Source of the DNA: Christensenella sp. UBA1252
Lineage (GTDB): Bacteria > Bacillota > Clostridia > Christensenellales > CAG-1252
Reading direction: 5' to 3'
DNA: 15,780 nucleotides
Assembly (NCBI GenBank): GCA_002308575.1
Contig: DBVY01000003.1
Location: 2,476-18,255 of the forward strand
Below are positions 15,313-15,780 of the stretch, piece after piece (within the stretch, counting starts at the first letter, position 1; the number at the start of each line of letters is the position of its first letter). Below the pieces are notes generated by a model. That model saw nothing but the letters and a program-made list of their open reading frames with translations, was not told the origin of the DNA and did not search any database. The position numbers and the translations under genes were made by a program.

Positions 15313-15780
15313 AAGAACGGATTTGAAAAAGATTCTCGTGATCGGATCGGGTCCGATCGTGATCGGACAAGCGGCGGAATTCGATTACGCCGGCACGCAA
15401 GCCTGCCTTGCTTTAAAGGAAGAGGGGTACGAGGTCGTCCTCTGCAATTCCAACCCCGCCACGATCATGACGGATACGTCGATCGCTGACAAAGTGTATA
15501 TGGAACCGTTGACGTTGGAGTACGTCGCGAAGATCGTTCGTTACGAACGCCCCGACGCGATCCTGCCCGGCATCGGCGGACAAACGGGCCTCAATATTGC
15601 GGTGCAACTCGAAAAGAAAGGCGTTTTGAAAGAATGCCGCGTCGAACTGCTCGGCACGAAAAGCTCATCGATCGAGCAAGCGGAAGACCGCGACCTTTTC
15701 AAGAAGCTTTGCGAGCGGATCGGAGAACCTATTCTTCCGTCCGAAATCGCGAACGACGTCGAAGAAGGCATTGCGATCGC
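15305..15780 (+). CDS. carB: Carbamoyl phosphate synthase large subunit (CarB), N-terminal part (runs off the window)
   Basis: Large subunit that makes carbamoyl phosphate from bicarbonate, ammonia and two ATP. Only about 158 of some 1,060 residues are in the window. The start is clear: [20 protein letters not shown] is the usual CarB N-terminus, followed by [29 protein letters not shown] and [14 protein letters not shown] of the first ATP-grasp module's pre-domain. A strong GGAGGAGGG site 9 bases before the ATG lies inside carA, and the two genes overlap by 8 bases in different frames. The frame is open to the last base. Confidence 0.96.

Overview
The window is a compact nitrogen and glutamine metabolism locus. 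It reads as a Gram-positive Bacillota, most likely an anaerobic member of the Clostridia: it has type III glutamine synthetase, a split iron-sulphur-rich glutamate synthase, an ANTAR regulator and strong AGGAGG-type ribosome binding sites. Coding sequence looks GC-rich and the intergenic sequence AT-rich. No rRNA or other marker is present, so a closer placement would be a guess. There are no tRNA genes, mobile elements, CRISPR arrays or prophage genes.

Layout. On the minus strand a short operon runs leftwards from about 2680: glnN (type III glutamine synthetase, 463-2550), then amt (ammonium transporter, 446 to beyond base 1), 16 bases apart. A 403-base divergent regulatory region (2551-2953) follows. 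It holds two strong sigma-A-type promoters pointing outwards, and each transcribes a leader with an intrinsic terminator before the first gene. On the plus strand one unbroken run of 11 tightly packed genes starts at 2954 and leaves the window at 15780: glutamine amidotransferase subunit of glutamate synthase, ferredoxin/FMN catalytic subunit, a 16-cysteine ferredoxin, an FAD/NAD(P) oxidoreductase, the GXGXG subunit, a glutamine synthetase type I homologue, an ANTAR regulator, purA, guaA, pyrG, carA and carB (partial). Gaps are 28 bases or less and several genes overlap, so this looks like one operon.

How it fits together. Amt brings in ammonium and GlnN fixes it into glutamine. The five split glutamate synthase genes turn glutamine plus 2-oxoglutarate into glutamate. 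GuaA, PyrG and CarAB spend glutamine amide nitrogen on GMP, CTP and carbamoyl phosphate; PurA uses aspartate for AMP. The plus-strand operon is therefore mostly a glutamine-consumption operon.

Most interesting points. Both divergent leaders start with a stem-loop carrying the same hexaloop AAAGGC (A at 1, G at 4, as ANTAR proteins recognise). In the glnN leader this stem-loop overlaps the terminator; in the glutamate synthase leader it abuts an extensive antiterminator. The ANTAR protein encoded in the operon has a receiver domain without the phosphoacceptor aspartate. The glutamine synthetase homologue just before it has, by eye alignment, lost all three n2-metal ligands and the catalytic flap glutamate while keeping the n1 ligands. 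My inference is a protein-based glutamine or nucleotide sensor (pseudo-glutamine synthetase) working with a non-phosphorylated antiterminator to control both nitrogen operons and the attached nucleotide genes.
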